Program-made: the position numbers and the translations under genes | Notes under the pieces: generated by a model | Told to the model about the DNA's origin: nothing | Database searches by the model: none | Seen by the model: the letters and a program-made list of their open reading frames with translations, nothing else | Assembly (NCBI RefSeq): GCF_001476895.1 | Contig: NZ_LDTB01000039.1 | Span: 1 to 41,506 of the forward strand | Origin: Sphingomonas endophytica | GTDB lineage: Bacteria; Pseudomonadota; Alphaproteobacteria; Sphingomonadales; Sphingomonadaceae | DNA length: 41,506 bases | Direction of reading: 5' to 3' | Shown here: positions 15,087 through 24,160 of the stretch, piece by piece | Position numbering within the stretch: position 1 is the first letter of the stretch | Layout of the letters: each line of letters starts with the position of its first letter

Positions 15087-18000
15087 TCACTCGGCCGGGT
15101 TCGTGCCCTCGCCACGGAACGGGATGCGGCCGTGCGGCGCGGCGATCGCATCCTGCGGGTCGTGGTCGATCACGCCGGTCTCGTCGCCGGGGCGATAGGT
15201 CAACAACCGCCGGCCTAGCCACGGCCCGACCCGCCGCTCCACCCCGATCGCCAGTGAAAAGGCCGCCGGGACGATCAGCAGCGTCAGCAGCGTCGAGACA
15301 ATCAGCCCGCCGATCACCACGATCCCCATCGGCGCGCGCGATGCCCCGTCGCCCGACAGCGACAGCGCGGTCGGCACCATGCCGGCGACCATCGCGACCG
15401 TGGTCATCACGATCGGCTGCGCGCGCTTGTGCCCGGCATCGACGATCGCATCATAGGGCCGCACGCCCGCCTGCATCTCCTCCAGCGCAAAGTCGATCAG
15501 CAGGATCGAGTTCTTCGCGACGATGCCCAGCAGCATCAGCAGCCCGATGAACACCGGCATCGACAGCGGATTGCCCGTCAGCCGGAGCGCGATCAGCCCG
15601 CCCAGCGGCGCCAGCGTCAGCGACGCCATATTGACCAGCGGCGGCAACAGCCGCCGGTAAAGCAGCACCAGCACAGAGAAGACCAGGAACACGCCCGCCA
15701 CCACCGCGACGACGAAATTCTGCAGCATCTCCATCTGCCACTTGGCCTGGCCGACGCTCAGTTCGCTCACGCCCAGCGGCAGGTTCTTCATCGCCGGCAG
15801 CTGCTTCACCTTGGGCAGCATCACGCTGATCGTCTGGCCGGGGCTGAGATCGGCACCGATCGTCAGCTGCCGCTGCTGGTTGATGCGCTGGATACGCGTC
15901 GGGCCGGAGCCGAAGCCGATGTCGGCGACCACGCTCAGCGGCACCGATCCGCCGGTCAGCGTCGGGACCGGCAGGTTCTGGATCGTCGCCAGCCGCGAGC
16001 GCGAGCTTTGTTCCAGCGCGACGCGGATCGGGATCTGCCGGTCGTTCAGCGAAAAGCGCGCGCTGTTCTGATCGATGTCGCCGATCGTCGCGACGCGGAT
16101 CGCGTTCGACAGCGCGGCGGTCGTCACCCCCAGGCTGGCGGCGAGTTCGAGCCGCGGCCTGATGATGATCTCCGGCCGGTTCAGGTCGCCGGCGATGCGC
16201 GGCGCGAGCAGGCCGGGGATCGTCCCCATTTCCTTCACCAGCCGGTCGGCGGCCTGGCGCAGCACGACCGGATCGTCGCCGCCCAGCGTGATCGAGACGT
16301 CACGGTTGTTGTCGCCCCAGCCGAACTGCGACTGGAAATTGACGCGCGCGTCGGGGATCTTGGCCAGCTCGGGCGACAGCGCGCGCTCGAATTCGGTCGA
16401 GGTCTTCTCGCGCTTCTCGCGCAGCTGCGCGGTGACGCGCCCCGATCCCACCAGCGTGCGGGTATAGACGCTGCGTACCTCCGGCTGTCGGCTGAGCAGG
16501 TCGTACACGCGGTCGACCACCTTCTGCGTGGTCTGCAAGGTGCTGCCCGGCGGCAGCGTGATCGTCACGGTCGAACTCGGCATGTCGCGCGCCGGCTGGA
16601 AGGTCAGCGCGGAGGTCGCGAACAGCGCGATCGTCGCCGCGAACGCCGCGAAGCCGGCGCCGATCATCCACCAGCGGTGATCGCGCCAATGGCCGAGCAG
16701 CCGGTGAATGCCGCCCTTGGCACGCGCCTTCACCGCCGCGCGGCTGTCGAGCGTCCAGATCAGCAACCGCTCATAACCGCGCAGCAGCGGCCCGCCGCCA
16801 TGTTCGACATGCCCGCCGGCCTTCAGGAAATAGGCCGCGACCATCGGCGTGATGAGGCGCGCGACCGCAAGGCTCATCAGCACCGCCGCGACCACCGTCA
16901 GCCCGAAATTCTTGAAGAACTGCCCCGCGATGCCCGGCATCAGGCCGACCGGCAGGAACACCGCGACGATCGCCATCGTCGTCGCCAGCACCGCGAGGCC
17001 GATCTCGTCGGCGGCGTCGATCGACGCCTGATAGGCGGTCTTGCCCATCCGCATGTGGCGGACGATGTTCTCGATCTCCACGATCGCATCGTCGACCAGC
17101 ACGCCCGCGACCAGGCTGAGCGCCAGCATCGTCATGTTGTTGAGCGTGAAGCCCATCAGGTCCATGAACCAGAAGGCTGGAATGGCCGACAGCGGGATGG
17201 CGAGCGCCGAGATGATCGTCGCGCGCCAGTCGCGCAGGAACAGGAAGACGACGATGACCGCGAGGATCGCGCCCTCGATCATCGCATGGATCGCGGTCTT
17301 GAACTGCTCCAGCGGATATTTCGACCCGTCGTAGCGCAGCCGGAATCTCACCTTGGGATTGCGCTTCTCCAGCGCTTCCAGCTTGGCCTGCGCCTCGCGG
17401 AAGACGGTGACGTCGGACGCGCCCTTCGCGCGCGAGAAGTCGAACGACAGCGCCTGTCGCCCGTCGACCGACGCGGCCGAGCGCTGTTCCGCATACAGGT
17501 CGCGCACCGTCGCGACGTCCGACAGCCGGATCGTGCGGCCGTTGCCGACGTTGATCTGCAATTGCCCCAGCTCGGCGGCGGTATGCGCGTCGCCCAGCAC
17601 GCGCACCGACTGTTCGGCGCCCGCGATCTCGGCGCGGCCCCCCGGCGCGTTGAGGTTCACCTGTCGCAGCTGCGCGTTGATCTGGCTGGCGGTCAGCCCC
17701 TGCGCGTTGAGTTTCGCCGGGTCGAGGATGACGCGGATCTCGCGGCTCACCCCGCCGTTGCGCGTCACCGATCCCATGCCGGGGACCGACAGCAGCTCCT
17801 TGGTCACCGTATTGTCGATGTACCAGCTGAGCTGTTCCAGCGTCATATCGGTGGCGACGGCGGTATAGCTGCCGAGATCGTTGTCGTTGATCTTCACGCG
17901 GCTGACCTGCGGCTCCAGGATCCCTTCGGGCAGGTTGCCGCGGATCTGCGTGATCGCGTCGCGTGCCTCGTTCACCGCGCGATCGATCGGGGTGCCGATG

Positions 18001-18296
18001 TCGAGCTGGACGATCGTCGTCGAATTGCCCTCCGACACGAACGACTGGATCTCGTCGATCCCCTCCAGCGTCCGCACCGCCGCCTCGACGCGCTGCGTGA
18101 CCTGCGTCTCCAGCTCGCTGGGCGCGGCGCCGGGCTGGGTGATCGTGATCGACACGATCGGAAAGTCGATGTCCGGCTGTTCGTTGATGTCCATCCGCGC
18201 GAAGCTGACGATCCCCGCGACCGTCAGCATCAGGAACAGGACGATCGACGGCACCGGGTTGCGGATCGACCAGGCGGAGATGTTGCGGAAGCCCAT
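15087..18296 (-). CDS. RND multidrug efflux permease (AcrB/HAE1 type)
   Basis: 1069 residues, slightly longer than the usual 1030-1050. It is an inner-membrane proton-drug antiporter of the tripartite type. It has the N-terminal helix (NPVPSIVLFLMLTVAGIVSF), the periplasmic porter domain, and the membrane block with the proton-relay motif GVLVDDAIVEIENI. A second repeat follows with RRLLPPLVNMASLTLAPLGG and LRLTGNPLSMPVFIGLLMLL, and the C-terminal helices. It lies 17 bp after the adaptor gene on the same strand. No outer-membrane channel gene and no regulator are adjacent, so it probably uses a channel encoded elsewhere. The substrate is not predictable. Confidence 0.93.
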   Translation of the reverse strand: MGFRNISAWSIRNPVPSIVLFLMLTVAGIVSFARMDINEQPDIDFPIVSITITQPGAAPSELETQVTQRVEAAVRTLEGIDEIQSFVSEGNSTTIVQLDIGTPIDRAVNEARDAITQIRGNLPEGILEPQVSRVKINDNDLGSYTAVATDMTLEQLSWYIDNTVTKELLSVPGMGSVTRNGGVSREIRVILDPAKLNAQGLTASQINAQLRQVNLNAPGGRAEIAGAEQSVRVLGDAHTAAELGQLQINVGNGRTIRLSDVATVRDLYAEQRSAASVDGRQALSFDFSRAKGASDVTVFREAQAKLEALEKRNPKVRFRLRYDGSKYPLEQFKTAIHAMIEGAILAVIVVFLFLRDWRATIISALAIPLSAIPAFWFMDLMGFTLNNMTMLALSLVAGVLVDDAIVEIENIVRHMRMGKTAYQASIDAADEIGLAVLATTMAIVAVFLPVGLMPGIAGQFFKNFGLTVVAAVLMSLAVARLITPMVAAYFLKAGGHVEHGGGPLLRGYERLLIWTLDSRAAVKARAKGGIHRLLGHWRDHRWWMIGAGFAAFAATIALFATSALTFQPARDMPSSTVTITLPPGSTLQTTQKVVDRVYDLLSRQPEVRSVYTRTLVGSGRVTAQLREKREKTSTEFERALSPELAKIPDARVNFQSQFGWGDNNRDVSITLGGDDPVVLRQAADRLVKEMGTIPGLLAPRIAGDLNRPEIIIRPRLELAASLGVTTAALSNAIRVATIGDIDQNSARFSLNDRQIPIRVALEQSSRSRLATIQNLPVPTLTGGSVPLSVVADIGFGSGPTRIQRINQQRQLTIGADLSPGQTISVMLPKVKQLPAMKNLPLGVSELSVGQAKWQMEMLQNFVVAVVAGVFLVFSVLVLLYRRLLPPLVNMASLTLAPLGGLIALRLTGNPLSMPVFIGLLMLLGIVAKNSILLIDFALEEMQAGVRPYDAIVDAGHKRAQPIVMTTVAMVAGMVPTALSLSGDGASRAPMGIVVIGGLIVSTLLTLLIVPAAFSLAIGVERRVGPWLGRRLLTYRPGDETGVIDHDPQDAIAAPHGRIPFRGEGTNPAE

Positions 18297-18313
18297 GTGC
18301 CGTCCTTCGTGTA

Positions 18314-19495
18314 TCAGCGCGCCGCGGGCGTCGCGGCGGCGCGTTGCGGCTTCACCAGCTGGCCCGGGTTCAGGAACGCGCCCGCCGATTGCACCACGCG
18401 CTCCTCGCCGCTCAGACCGCTGGCGATCGCGACGCGATCGTCATCCACCGTCCCCAGCGTCACCGCACGGCGCTGCGCGCGATTCTGCGCGTCGATGATA
18501 TAGACGTAATTGCCGCGCTCGTCGCTCAGCAACGCCGATTGCGGCAGTTCGGGCTGGCTGGTCCCGCCGGCGATGATCGTCGCCGAGGCGAAGCCGCCGG
18601 GGCGCAGCGCGGGGTTGTAGGACAGGCGGATCCGCGCGATCCCCTGACGGGTCTGCGGATCGATGATCGGGGCGACCTGCCACACTGTGCCGGCGAATGA
18701 CTGCGTATCGCCGACCGGCGTGACCTTCGCGGGTGCGCCGACGCGCACCACCTGCATGTCGTTCTCGGCAAGCTGCGCGCGCATCTCCATCTCGCCGTCC
18801 TTGGCCATGCGGAACATCACACCCGATCCGGAGCTGACGATCTGACCCGGCTCCACCCCGCGCGTCAGGATCAGGCCGGCGGCGGGGGCGCGGATGTCGA
18901 GCCGCGCGTTGCGCGCGCGCTGCTCCGACAGCGTCGCCTGCGATACCTTCAGCCGCGCGGCGGCGGCGTCGCGGGTGGCGATGCGGCGCTGGACGTCCGC
19001 CTTGGAGATGAAGCCGCGATCGACCAGGCTCTGCGCGCGCTCCAGCTCGGCCTGCGCCAGCGTCAGGTCGGAGCGCGCGACGGCGATCTGCGCGGCGAGC
19101 GAGGCGGCGGTCTGCGCCTGCACCGAGCGGTCGATCGTCGCCAGCACCTGCCCGGCGCGCACCCACTGACCGGGCTCCACCAGCACGCGGGACACCATTC
19201 CGCCCTCGCCCGCGACGCCGACCGGCATCTCGCGGGTCGCCGCCAGGGTGCCGGTCGCGCTGATGGTGCGCGCGACATTGTGCGCGCCTGGCACGATGAC
19301 CGTCACCGCCGGCGCCTGGTCGGCGGCGGCGCCCTGCGGTGCCTCGGGCGTCTTGGTGCGGGTCGCGAACCAGGCCGCGGCCGCCACCACCAGCGCCAGG
19401 ATACCCGCCAGCAGAATCCAGCGGCGGCGTCGCCGTGGGGAGCGATCCTCGATCACGAGTTGCTCGCCCTGCAAATCCCCACCGTGGTACGTCAT
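18314..19495 (-). CDS. RND efflux periplasmic adaptor subunit
   Basis: 393 residues. It has a short cytoplasmic basic stretch (SPRRRRRW), one membrane helix (ILLAGILALVVAAAAWFA), then the adaptor layout. A first half of the lipoyl domain (GEGGMVSRVLVEPGQWVRAG) leads to a long hairpin helix (AQIAVARSDLTLAQAELERA), the second half (RLDIRAPAAGLILTRGVEPG), and beta-barrel and membrane-proximal domains. It links the permease downstream to an outer-membrane channel. GGGGA sits close before the ATG. The promoter and a palindrome lie just upstream. Confidence 0.92.
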   Translation of the reverse strand: MTYHGGDLQGEQLVIEDRSPRRRRRWILLAGILALVVAAAAWFATRTKTPEAPQGAAADQAPAVTVIVPGAHNVARTISATGTLAATREMPVGVAGEGGMVSRVLVEPGQWVRAGQVLATIDRSVQAQTAASLAAQIAVARSDLTLAQAELERAQSLVDRGFISKADVQRRIATRDAAAARLKVSQATLSEQRARNARLDIRAPAAGLILTRGVEPGQIVSSGSGVMFRMAKDGEMEMRAQLAENDMQVVRVGAPAKVTPVGDTQSFAGTVWQVAPIIDPQTRQGIARIRLSYNPALRPGGFASATIIAGGTSQPELPQSALLSDERGNYVYIIDAQNRAQRRAVTLGTVDDDRVAIASGLSGEERVVQSAGAFLNPGQLVKPQRAAATPAAR

Positions 19496-19515
19496 GATTC
19501 CCCTTTCACCGGGAC

Positions 19516-19547
19516 GCGTGTATTACACGCATATGGCACCATGGCAA
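19516..19547 (-). promoter_or_regulatory. Promoter of RND operon overlapped by 15-bp palindrome
   Basis: On the minus strand, TTGCCA (19542-19547) and TAATAC (19520-19525) are separated by 16 bp, a fair sigma-70-type promoter. The palindrome GCGTGTA-T-TACACGC (19516-19530) covers the -10 and ends 21 bp before the adaptor start codon. A repressor bound there would block transcription, which is how TetR- or MarR-type repressors control RND operons. No regulator gene is adjacent. Promoter and operator are inferred from sequence only. Confidence 0.5.
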
Positions 19548-19661
19548 GCGGCGCGGATCCTGTCGTTTTTTACTGTTTTCTCAAACGGCCTGCCCCGTTC
19601 ATCGTGCATTCTAGCGCGGAGCGCCAGAGCGGCGTTGACGAGGATCAAGGGAGTGTTCCGC

Positions 19662-20384
19662 ATGTTTCGTTTGCTGTCAGGCTGTGTCCTGTCGATCGCC
19701 GCGCTGCCGGCCGCCGCGCAGGTGGCCTTGCCGATGGCGACCGTGGTGCCCGAGGGCACCGTACTCGACGTCAGCGCGACCGGCCGGGTGTCGCGCACGC
19801 CCGATCTGGCGACGATCTCCGCAGGCGTCGTCACCCAGGCGCCCGTCGCCGCCAATGCCCTGTCGGAGAATGCACGGCGCATGGCGGCGGTGACAGCCGC
19901 GCTGAAGGCGGCGGGGATCGCGGCGCGCGACCTGTCGACCAGCAACGTCGCGCTGTCACCGCAATATCGCTATCAGGACAACCAGCCGCCGGCCATCACG
20001 GGCTATCAGGCGACCAACTCGGTCACGATCCGCTTCCGCGACATCGCGCGGGCCGGGGCCGTGCTCGACGCGCTCGTCCGGGCGGGCGCGAACCAGATCG
20101 ACGGACCGAACCTGTCGCTGTCCGATCCCGAAGGCGCGCTGGACGAGGCCCGGACGCAGGCGATCGGGCGCGCCCGTGCCCGGGCGGAACTCTATGCGAA
20201 GGCGGCGGGGTTAAGCGTCGGACGGATCGTCGCGATCGACGAGGCGGGCAACAACGACGGCGGCCAGCCGATCCGCCCGATGATGATGCGCGCCAGCATG
20301 GGCAAGGCGGAGGCCGACACCGCTGTCCTGCCGGGCGAGACCGACGTCACCGCGACCGTCAACGTCCGCTTCCTGCTGAAGTAG
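19662..20384 (+). CDS. SIMPL domain (DUF541) periplasmic protein
   Basis: 240 residues from an ATG preceded by AAGGGAG; it is divergent from the RND operon. A signal peptide (LLSGCVLSIAALPAAAQ) is followed by the SIMPL fold. That fold includes ISATGRVSRTPDLATISAGV-like strands, a helix with NARRMAAVTAALKAAGIAARD, SNVALSPQYRYQDNQPP, and a second repeat ending ADTAVLPGETDVTATVNVRF. The family includes BP26/OMP28 proteins of alphaproteobacteria, which are exported, form channel-like assemblies in some species and have no clear general function. A hairpin terminator follows the stop. Confidence 0.88.
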   Translation: MFRLLSGCVLSIAALPAAAQVALPMATVVPEGTVLDVSATGRVSRTPDLATISAGVVTQAPVAANALSENARRMAAVTAALKAAGIAARDLSTSNVALSPQYRYQDNQPPAITGYQATNSVTIRFRDIARAGAVLDALVRAGANQIDGPNLSLSDPEGALDEARTQAIGRARARAELYAKAAGLSVGRIVAIDEAGNNDGGQPIRPMMMRASMGKAEADTAVLPGETDVTATVNVRFLLK

Positions 20385-20394
20385 AAACGACGAC

Positions 20395-20418
20395 GGCCGC
20401 CCGATCGCTCGGGCGGCC
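20395..20418 (+). terminator. Terminator hairpin after SIMPL gene
   Basis: GGCCGCCCGA-TCGC-TCGGGCGGCC, a perfect 10-bp stem ten bases after the stop codon. No long T run follows, as is common in high-GC genomes. It also faces the end of the convergent GlsB-type gene and may serve both. Confidence 0.7.
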
Positions 20419-20446
20419 GCCTGTTGCGGTTGACGCGATGCGCCGC

Positions 20447-20704
20447 TTAGCGCACGCGACCGCGACGCGCCAGATTGACGATCGCCAGCAGCACCACCGC
20501 ACCCAGCAGCGAGACCAGGAACGAATAGATCGTCAGCGGCGCGTTGTTGATCGAACCGCCCGAGAAGATCAGGCCGCCGATGAACGCGCCGACGATGCCG
20601 ACGACGATGTTCAGGAAGATGCCCTGCTGCGCGTCAGTCCGCATGATCATGCTCGCGAGCCAGCCAATGACACCGCCGATAATAAGCCAGAGAATGATAC
20701 CCAT
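20447..20704 (-). CDS. GlsB/YeaQ/YmgE family stress membrane protein
   Basis: 85 residues. It is a small inner-membrane protein of the transglycosylase-associated (Transgly_assoc) family, with three apolar segments: ILWLIIGGVIGWLASMIM, GIFLNIVVGIVGAFIGGLIF and TIYSFLVSLLGAVVLLAIVNL. The conserved glycine zipper GIVGAFIGG is present, and the C-terminus is basic (ARRGRVR). Homologues are induced by general stress, but their molecular job is unknown. It stands alone, converging with the SIMPL gene. Confidence 0.9.
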   Translation of the reverse strand: MGIILWLIIGGVIGWLASMIMRTDAQQGIFLNIVVGIVGAFIGGLIFSGGSINNAPLTIYSFLVSLLGAVVLLAIVNLARRGRVR

Positions 20705-20849
20705 GACATAACTCCCCTCAGATGCGCCCGGAGTGGCAGCTCTGGCGGGAATTACTCATAAGGCCGGCATATTGTTCCGGCCCCGTAATTCCGTTTGGTT
20801 CGACATGGGTTAAGGAAGTCCGGCGCCCCTGCCCCCTTTCGGAACGCCG

Positions 20850-21155
20850 TCAGAACTTCTGCTGCCGCTCGTACAGCGACTTGTAGTGCTGGATGCGCGT
20901 CACGCGCAGGCCGGGCATCCCCGATCGGTCGATCGCGCGCTGCCAGCCGGCGAACTCCTCGACCGTCAGACCATAGCGCGCGCAGACGTCGTCGACGCTC
21001 AGCAACCCGCCGTTGACGGCCGCGACCACCTCCGCCTTGCGACGCACCACCCAGCGGGTCGTGTTCGGCGGCGGCAGCGAGTCGAGCGTCAGCGGCTCTC
21101 CCAGCGGACCGATAACCTTGGCGGGGCGACTCTGTTGTTGTTGTTGTTCGATCAT
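20850..21155 (-). CDS. sciP: CtrA inhibitor SciP (DUF1153)
   Basis: 101 residues. It is a conserved alphaproteobacterial DNA-binding protein that represses CtrA-activated genes in the Caulobacter cell cycle. The diagnostic part is the run VIGPLGEPLTLDSLPPPNT, then the helix-turn-helix (RRKAEVVAAVNGGLLSVDDV, YGLTVEEFAGWQRAID). The N-terminus has an unusual QQQQQ run. It is transcribed alone; the gene before it encodes a very small ORF 102 bp upstream. Confidence 0.92.
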   Translation of the reverse strand: MIEQQQQQSRPAKVIGPLGEPLTLDSLPPPNTTRWVVRRKAEVVAAVNGGLLSVDDVCARYGLTVEEFAGWQRAIDRSGMPGLRVTRIQHYKSLYERQQKF

Positions 21156-21257
21156 TCCAAACCTCGGTTCGGGGCCGTGGCCCCTGCTCCCTGTCGTGAC
21201 TGCTGCGTAACGGCGATGGATTGAACGGCTCCTAAAACGGTGCGGTAAACGACCTCT

Positions 21258-21431
21258 TCACAGCTGTTTCCATTCGCTCAGCGCCGCGGCGGCGACCGCA
21301 TTGAACGAGCGGTCGTCGGGCCGCGCCGGCACGTCCAGCGAGCGTGCGACCTGCGCGGTACGCGACGCCGCCTGACGGGCGCGCAGGCTGGCGAGCAACG
21401 GCATTTCGGGCGCGGGCGGTTCCGATGACAT
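21258..21431 (-). CDS. 57-residue hypothetical protein
   Basis: A short frame from the ATG at 21431, reading MSSEPPAPEMPLLASLRARQ then ending FNAVAAAALSEWKQL before TGA. Codon third positions are mostly G or C as in real genes here, and the C-terminus looks like a short amphipathic helix. It is divergent from mnmA, about 107 bp away, and codirectional with sciP. No clear ribosome site (only AGAAG) and no known family. Plausible but unproven. Confidence 0.45.
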   Translation of the reverse strand: MSSEPPAPEMPLLASLRARQAASRTAQVARSLDVPARPDDRSFNAVAAAALSEWKQL

Positions 21432-21538
21432 GGGCCAGCTTCTACCGGCGCTGTCTGAAGTTCCCGTAAAGCCACGGGAAACGCTTCATTCATTTCGGTT
21501 TACGCGCACCCGTCCGGCGCTGTATCATGCGCCGGATC

Positions 21539-22636
21539 ATGGACAGCGGTGATTTTCAGCTCGCGCCCGGCGCGCGTCGCATCGTCGTGGCGATGTCGGG
21601 CGGCGTCGACAGTTCGGTCGTCGCGGCACTGGCGGCGCGCAGCGGGGCGGAGGTGATCGGGGTCACGCTCCAGCTCTATGATCACGGTGAGGCGACGAAG
21701 CGTGCGGGCGCCTGTTGCGCGGGGCGCGATATCCGCGACGCGCGCGCGGTCTGCGACAAGCTGGGCATCGCCCATTATGTGTTCGACCACGAAAGCAGCT
21801 TCCGCGCGAACGTCGTCGATCGCTTCGCCGACGAATATCTCGCCGGTCGCACCCCGATCCCGTGCGTCCAGTGCAACATGGGGCCGAAGTTCACCGACCT
21901 GCTGGCGCTCGCCCGCGATCTCGGTGCCGATTGCCTCGCCACCGGCCATTACGTACGTCGCGTCGAGGGTGCGCAGGGCGCGGAGCTGCACCGCGCCGCC
22001 GATCCGGCGCGCGACCAGAGCTATTTCCTGTTCGGCACCACCCGGGCGCAGCTGGATTTCCTGCGTTTTCCGCTGGGCGGGATGCCGAAGCCGCGTGTCC
22101 GCGAGTTGGCGGCCGAACTGGCGCTGCTGGTCGCCGACAAGCCTGACAGCCAGGACATCTGCTTCGTCCCCGACGGCGACTATGCCGCGCTGGTCAAGAA
22201 GCTGCGCCCGGAGGCGGAGGTCGGCGGCGACATCGTCGATCTGGCGGGCCGCAAGCTCGGCGAGCATCGCGGGCTGGTTCATTACACCGTCGGGCAGCGG
22301 CGCGGGCTGGAGATCGGCGGGAGCGCCGAGCCGCTCTATGTCGTCCGGCTCGATCCGGATAGCCGGCAGGTGGTGGTCGGCCCGCGCGCCGCACTGGCGG
22401 TATCGGCGGCGCGGCTAGAGGGGATGAACGTGCTGGGGCCGCTGGATGGCGCGCTGACCGCCAAGGTCCGCTCGATGGCGAAGCCGGTGCCCGCCCGGAT
22501 GGTCGGCGAGCGGCTGGTGTTCGACGCGCCCGAATATGGCGTCGCGCCGGGACAGGCGGCGGTGCTCTATGACGGCGACCGCGTGCTGGGCGGCGGCTGG
22601 ATCGCGGAGACCGAGGCGGCGCTGGTCGCCGCCTGA
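21539..22636 (+). CDS. mnmA: tRNA-specific 2-thiouridylase MnmA
   Basis: 365 residues (an ATG four codons earlier at 21527 is possible). It adds sulfur to U34 of tRNA-Lys, -Glu and -Gln using ATP and a persulfide. Motifs: PP-loop ATP site SGGVDSS, catalytic Cys in PIPCVQCN, second Cys in DSQDICFV, tRNA-contact segment ATGHYVRR, and the C-terminal barrel with YTVGQRRGL and [18 protein letters not shown]. The start MDSGDFQL places the PP-loop about where homologues have it. It is a single-gene unit. Confidence 0.96.
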   Translation: MDSGDFQLAPGARRIVVAMSGGVDSSVVAALAARSGAEVIGVTLQLYDHGEATKRAGACCAGRDIRDARAVCDKLGIAHYVFDHESSFRANVVDRFADEYLAGRTPIPCVQCNMGPKFTDLLALARDLGADCLATGHYVRRVEGAQGAELHRAADPARDQSYFLFGTTRAQLDFLRFPLGGMPKPRVRELAAELALLVADKPDSQDICFVPDGDYAALVKKLRPEAEVGGDIVDLAGRKLGEHRGLVHYTVGQRRGLEIGGSAEPLYVVRLDPDSRQVVVGPRAALAVSAARLEGMNVLGPLDGALTAKVRSMAKPVPARMVGERLVFDAPEYGVAPGQAAVLYDGDRVLGGGWIAETEAALVAA

Positions 22637-22643
22637 TACAAGC

Positions 22644-22669
22644 GACCCGGCACCGCAGGGCACCGGGTC
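22644..22669 (+). terminator. Terminator hairpin after mnmA
   Basis: GACCCGG and CCGGGTC form a 7-bp stem around a 12-nt loop, eight bases after the mnmA stop; a short T-containing stretch (AGTTTCGTCT) follows. Confidence 0.55.
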
Positions 22670-22741
22670 AGTTTCGTCTAGGGAGCAACTCCTGACGGTA
22701 TCGGTCGGGCGCGACCGTGAGCGGCCGCGCCCGTATCGTGA

Positions 22742-22966
22742 TTACAGCGCGTTGGCGGTCGCGGTGTTGCCGTCGATCACGTTCGCCGGCAGCGCGGCCT
22801 CGTCGCCGTTGCCCAGCGCCAGGTTCGCGTCGGCCGGCAGTTCGTCGTTCAGCACCGCCTCGTTACCGAGCTGCGCGTTCACCGCGGCGTCGTCGGTCTT
22901 CGAACCGCAAGCGGCGAGCGCCAGCGCGAGGGCAGCCACGGACAGGCCAGCAACGATCTTCTTCAT
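22742..22966 (-). CDS. Small lipoprotein, unknown function
   Basis: 74 residues. A signal peptide (MKKIVAGLSVAALALALAAC) ends at a lipobox with Cys20. The mature part is acidic and rich in Asn, Asp and Ala (DDAAVNAQLGNEAVLNDE), with no recognisable fold. Such short lipoproteins of about 50 mature residues are common in sphingomonads and uncharacterised. It converges with mnmA and is separated from the next gene by a 91-bp gap. Confidence 0.75.
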   Translation of the reverse strand: MKKIVAGLSVAALALALAACGSKTDDAAVNAQLGNEAVLNDELPADANLALGNGDEAALPANVIDGNTATANAL

Positions 22967-23057
22967 GAACGAACATCCCTTTTGGTTGGGGAGGCGGCAA
23001 GCCGCCTCTCACCCGCCAAACTACACCCATTTGATGGGAGATCAAGCCCGCTGACCA

Positions 23058-24074
23058 TCATCCCTGCCAGCCGGCGCGCAGCGGCACGCGCAACACCCGG
23101 TCGGAAGCGGTGACGAACAGCGCGCGACCGCCTTCTCCGAAGGCCGCGTTCGCCGCCGACGCGCCCGTTTCGATCAGCCCGATCGGCTCGCCTTCCGGTG
23201 TCATGAACATGATCCCGCCCGGCATCGAGCAGACCAGCGTACCGTCGCGCGCCACCTTCATCCCGTCGGGAAGACCGGGCGCGCCCGCCTCGTGCGCGGC
23301 GCGGGCCGACACCAGCATGCGAGCGGCGGTCGGCATCCCGTCCCGCCCGAGGTCATAGACCATGATGCGCGGATCGGCCGAGTCGGATACCGAGACGTAC
23401 AGCCGCCGTTCGTCCGGCGACAAGGCGATGCCATTAGGGCGCGTCAGACTGCCGTTGATCAGCACCGCCTCGCCGCCCTCGCGCCAGCGATAGACGCCGT
23501 TGACCGGCTGTTCGCGCGCCGGCGACCTGTCCTCGCCCTTCAGGCCGTAAGGCGGGTCGGTGAACCAGATCGCCCCGTCGCGCGCGACATGCATGTCGTT
23601 GGGGCTGTTGAAACGCTTGCCCCCGTAGCGATCGACCAGCGTCGTGCGGCGCTTCGTCCGCAGATCGAGGCGATCGAGCGAGCGGCTGCCGCTGTTGGCG
23701 ATCAGCAGCCGTCCGGCCCGATCGAGCGTCAGCCCGTTGGCGCCGGGTTCGCGCAACACCGCCCGGTCGGGATCGGTCGCTCCGGACGGCGACAGGAATA
23801 TATCGATTTCCGCCCCGCGGCGCCAGCGACGGACGATGTTGGCGGGGGGATCGGAGAACAGCAGATAGCCGCCGCGCGGTACCCAGACCGGCCCCTCCGC
23901 CCATTGGATGCCGGTGGCGATCGTCTCGATCGTGGCGTCCGGGGCGACCATGCGATCGAACGCGGGCGACAGCCGCCGCAGCCGCGCTACCGGCGCCGCG
24001 TGCGCCGGCATGGCCATTCCCAGCGCACTGCCCGCCAAGCCCGCCAGCACCATCCGTCGTCCGACGATCGTCAT
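23058..24074 (-). CDS. SMP-30/gluconolactonase family protein, Tat-exported
   Basis: 338 residues, started at the ATG at 24074 because it begins a clean Tat signal (GRRMVLAGLAGSALGMAMPA); the open frame further upstream is not coding-like. The body is a six-bladed beta-propeller of the SMP-30 type: IATGIQWAEGPVWVPRGGYL near the N-terminus, GANGLTLDRAGRLLIAN, FNSPNDMHVARDGAIWFTDP and TRPNGIALSPDERRLYVS. These carry the Glu, Asn and Asp that bind the divalent metal. Members hydrolyse sugar lactones or related esters; the substrate here is unknown, and the location is periplasmic. Confidence 0.88.
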   Translation of the reverse strand: MTIVGRRMVLAGLAGSALGMAMPAHAAPVARLRRLSPAFDRMVAPDATIETIATGIQWAEGPVWVPRGGYLLFSDPPANIVRRWRRGAEIDIFLSPSGATDPDRAVLREPGANGLTLDRAGRLLIANSGSRSLDRLDLRTKRRTTLVDRYGGKRFNSPNDMHVARDGAIWFTDPPYGLKGEDRSPAREQPVNGVYRWREGGEAVLINGSLTRPNGIALSPDERRLYVSVSDSADPRIMVYDLGRDGMPTAARMLVSARAAHEAGAPGLPDGMKVARDGTLVCSMPGGIMFMTPEGEPIGLIETGASAANAAFGEGGRALFVTASDRVLRVPLRAGWQG

Positions 24075-24160
24075 CCACCCGCTCCCTCTTTTATCGCGAT
24101 TCCTCACGAGGGTAGCACCGGCACCGGGGATCGTGCGACCGCGAAACGGGTTGATGCGGG

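Noticed and set aside
15429..18503. 1024-codon plus-strand open frame opposite the RND pump
   Set aside because: Antisense shadow with repetitive Arg/His/Gln/Asp content; the minus strand encodes a complete RND permease.
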